Below are positions 4,955 through 6,228 of a DNA stretch of 6,228 nucleotides, in pieces. Origin of the DNA: an uncultured Ruminococcus sp. (GTDB lineage Bacteria; Bacillota; Clostridia; Oscillospirales; CAG-272); assembly GCA_902778205.1 (NCBI GenBank), contig CACYWX010000201.1:1-6228 (forward strand), given 5' to 3'. A model generated the notes under the pieces. The model saw only the letters and a list, made by a program, of their open reading frames with translations, made no database searches and had not been told where the DNA came from. The translations under genes were made by a program, and so were the position numbers. Within the stretch, counting starts at the first letter, position 1; each line of letters begins with the position of its first letter.

Positions 4955-5542
4955 ATGATTTTTGTGATTCTGACGGCCGTGCTGGCTGTCGCTGTCGATC
5001 AGCTGACCAAATACCTCATGGCGGGCATGCTCCCGGACCTTCCGGGGAGGACTCTGCCCGTGATCCGGGATGTGCTCCACTTCACTTATGTGGAGAACGA
5101 GGGAGCCGCCTTCGGGATGCTGTCGGAGCACCGGTGGGTGTTCATGGTGCTGTCGGTGCTGGGACTGGCCGCCATCGCCGTGTTCGTGGCGAAGGAGAAG
5201 CCGAAGAGCGCTTGGGTGCGGCTCGCGGCGGGTCTGGTGCTGGGCGGCGGCGTCGGCAACATGGTGGACCGGCTGGGCTTCGGCTTCGCGGAGAAGAAGG
5301 GAGCGGTGCTGGACTTCATCGACTGCCGCTTCGTGGATTTCTACGTGTTCAACGTGGCGGACGCCTGCGTGACCGTGGGATGCTTCCTCTATATGTTCCT
5401 GCTGATCGTGTCCGAGATCCGGCAGGCCCGGGAGGCGAAAAAGGCTCCCGCGGAGGGTGAGGAGCCCGCTCCGGATGCGGAGGAAAAGCCGGACGGAGAG
5501 CGGGCCGAAGAAGAGGGAGAGCCGGAGGACCGCGATGCGTGA
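4955..5542 (+). CDS. lspA: Lipoprotein signal peptidase (signal peptidase II)
   Basis: LspA is a membrane aspartyl protease that cleaves the signal peptide of prolipoproteins after lipid attachment to the +1 cysteine. Family motifs are all present: D15-Q16-L-T-K19 in the first membrane helix, VENEGAAFG (46-54), GGGVGNMVDRL (97-107), VLDFID with catalytic D120 (118-123), and FNVAD with catalytic D136 (132-136). Four hydrophobic segments are visible, at about 2-24, 61-79, 88-104 and 134-154. The C-terminus is unusual: residues 157-195 are a Glu/Ala/Pro-rich tail, making the protein 195 residues against the usual 150-170. ATG 4955 has TGAGG at 4946-4950, 4 bases upstream. The gene follows the divIVA region by 23 bases, and its end overlaps rluD by 8 bases, so these two are translationally linked. 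Confidence 0.97.
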   Translation: MIFVILTAVLAVAVDQLTKYLMAGMLPDLPGRTLPVIRDVLHFTYVENEGAAFGMLSEHRWVFMVLSVLGLAAIAVFVAKEKPKSAWVRLAAGLVLGGGVGNMVDRLGFGFAEKKGAVLDFIDCRFVDFYVFNVADACVTVGCFLYMFLLIVSEIRQAREAKKAPAEGEEPAPDAEEKPDGERAEEEGEPEDRDA

Positions 5543-6228
5543 GGTCTTCGACGACGGCGGGATCTTTTTGTGCCGGATCCCGGAGAGGCCGGGGGAGGAT
5601 GACGGGCTCTATGAACACGTGGGGGACAGGCTGGACGCGCTTCTGGCGGAGGAAACCGGACTGACCCGCTCCCGGATCCAGCGGCTCATGGAGGACGGGC
5701 TGGTGACGGTGAACGGCAAGCCCGTCAAAAAGAACGTCCGGGCGGCCCGGGGCGACGAGATCGAGGTGACCCTGCCCGAGACCGAGGAAGCGGAGGCCGA
5801 ACCGGAGGACATTCCGCTGGACGTGGTCTACGAGGATTCCGACATCATCGTGGTGAACAAGCCCGCCGGCATGGTGGTCCATCCCGCGCCGGGACACAGC
5901 AGCGGGACTCTGGTGAACGCCCTGCTGTACCACTGCGGGGATTCGCTCTCCGGCATCGGCGGGGTGAACCGGCCGGGCATTGTCCACCGCATCGACCGGG
6001 ACACCTCCGGGCTGATCTGCGCGGCCAAGAACGACGCGGCCCACGCGGGTCTGTCGGAGCAGCTGAAGGACCACACCATGCACCGGGAGTACCGGATGCT
6101 GGTAAACGGAAATCTGCGGGAGGACTCCGGCACCGTGGACGAGCCCATCGGACGACATCCCGTTGACCGGAAGAAAATGGCGGTGCTCCGGGGACCGGAC
6201 AGGCACAGCCGCCGCGCCGTCACCCACT
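5535..6228 (+). CDS. rluD: RluD/RluA family 23S rRNA pseudouridine synthase (3' partial)
   Basis: The enzyme isomerises uridines in rRNA to pseudouridine in the cytoplasm. The 231 visible residues include a short leader (1-28), an S4 RNA-binding domain (about 29-82: VGDRLDALLAEE, TRSRIQRLMEDGLVTVNGKPV, GDEIEV), an acidic linker (81-93), and the catalytic domain starting VVYEDSDIIVVNKPAGMVVHP (97-117, shown by its N-K-P-A-G-M-V-V-H-P core). The signature HRIDRDTSGL (151-160) carries the catalytic Asp at D154. HREYRMLV (183-190) follows, as in relatives. The frame is open to the window edge, where roughly the last quarter of the protein is missing. ATG 5535 has GGAGG at 5524-5528, 6 bases upstream and inside lspA, and overlaps the lspA end by 8 bases. 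The lspA-rluD pair is common in Bacillota. Assignment to the exact paralogue (RluD versus another RluA-type enzyme such as YlyB) is not decided by sequence alone. Confidence 0.94.
   Translation, partial: MREVFDDGGIFLCRIPERPGEDDGLYEHVGDRLDALLAEETGLTRSRIQRLMEDGLVTVNGKPVKKNVRAARGDEIEVTLPETEEAEAEPEDIPLDVVYEDSDIIVVNKPAGMVVHPAPGHSSGTLVNALLYHCGDSLSGIGGVNRPGIVHRIDRDTSGLICAAKNDAAHAGLSEQLKDHTMHREYRMLVNGNLREDSGTVDEPIGRHPVDRKKMAVLRGPDRHSRRAVTH

Noticed and set aside
5349..6227. 292-codon antisense open frame opposite lspA and rluD
   Set aside because: It is opposite well-conserved LspA and RluD motifs, and its product is His/Pro/Arg-rich with no recognisable domain.

Overview
The window looks like chromosomal DNA of a G+C-rich member of the Bacillota, most likely class Clostridia. 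Seven recognisable genes, all on the + strand, follow the order of the Gram-positive ylm-divIVA cell-division region: yggS (ylmE), sepF (ylmF), yggT (ylmG), ylmH, divIVA, lspA, rluD. A HlyD-like membrane protein gene lies upstream, an arrangement I associate with Clostridia. Codon use is strongly G/C-ending, UGA is an ordinary stop (it ends the HlyD-like gene, yggS, sepF and lspA) and Trp is read from UGG. The family below class cannot be fixed by eye. I see no RNA gene, insertion sequence, CRISPR array or integrated element.

Layout. 1-323: C-terminal end of a HlyD/adaptor-like protein. 342-1067: YggS, the PLP-homeostasis protein. A near-consensus sigma-A-type promoter sits inside its 3' end (913-941) in an island of about 31% GC and probably gives sepF its own transcription. 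1169-1771: SepF, the membrane anchor of FtsZ, with an unusual Asp/Tyr and Met/Asn/Gly-rich linker. 1912-2178: YggT membrane protein with an ambiguous non-ATG start and a hairpin over the strongest Shine-Dalgarno sequence. 2217-3056: YlmH, an S4-domain RNA-binding protein. 3096-4265: DivIVA-like coiled-coil protein. 4266-4931: an acidic reading frame in exactly the same frame as divIVA, separated from it only by one TGA. 4955-5542: lipoprotein signal peptidase LspA. 5535 to the window end: RluD-family pseudouridine synthase, overlapping lspA by 8 bases and cut by the window edge.

How it works together. SepF tethers FtsZ to the membrane, YggT/YlmG and DivIVA act in envelope or pole/septum organisation, LspA matures lipoproteins, and YlmH and RluD act on ribosomes or rRNA. 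YggS balances pyridoxal phosphate. The genes are closely spaced (8-base overlap to about 140 bases), no terminator is visible, and the set reads as one operon with at least one internal promoter.

The most notable point is the divIVA region. The frame continues past TGA 4263-4265 for 221 sense codons with the same acidic composition, no ATG/GTG/TTG start for the first 56 codons, and a short helical motif found on both sides of the stop. Either a roughly 611-residue DivIVA has been split by a nonsense change (real or a sequencing error), or UGA readthrough or internal initiation makes two products. No wholly new system is evident; the rest is a recognisable conserved cluster with unusual low-complexity extensions.
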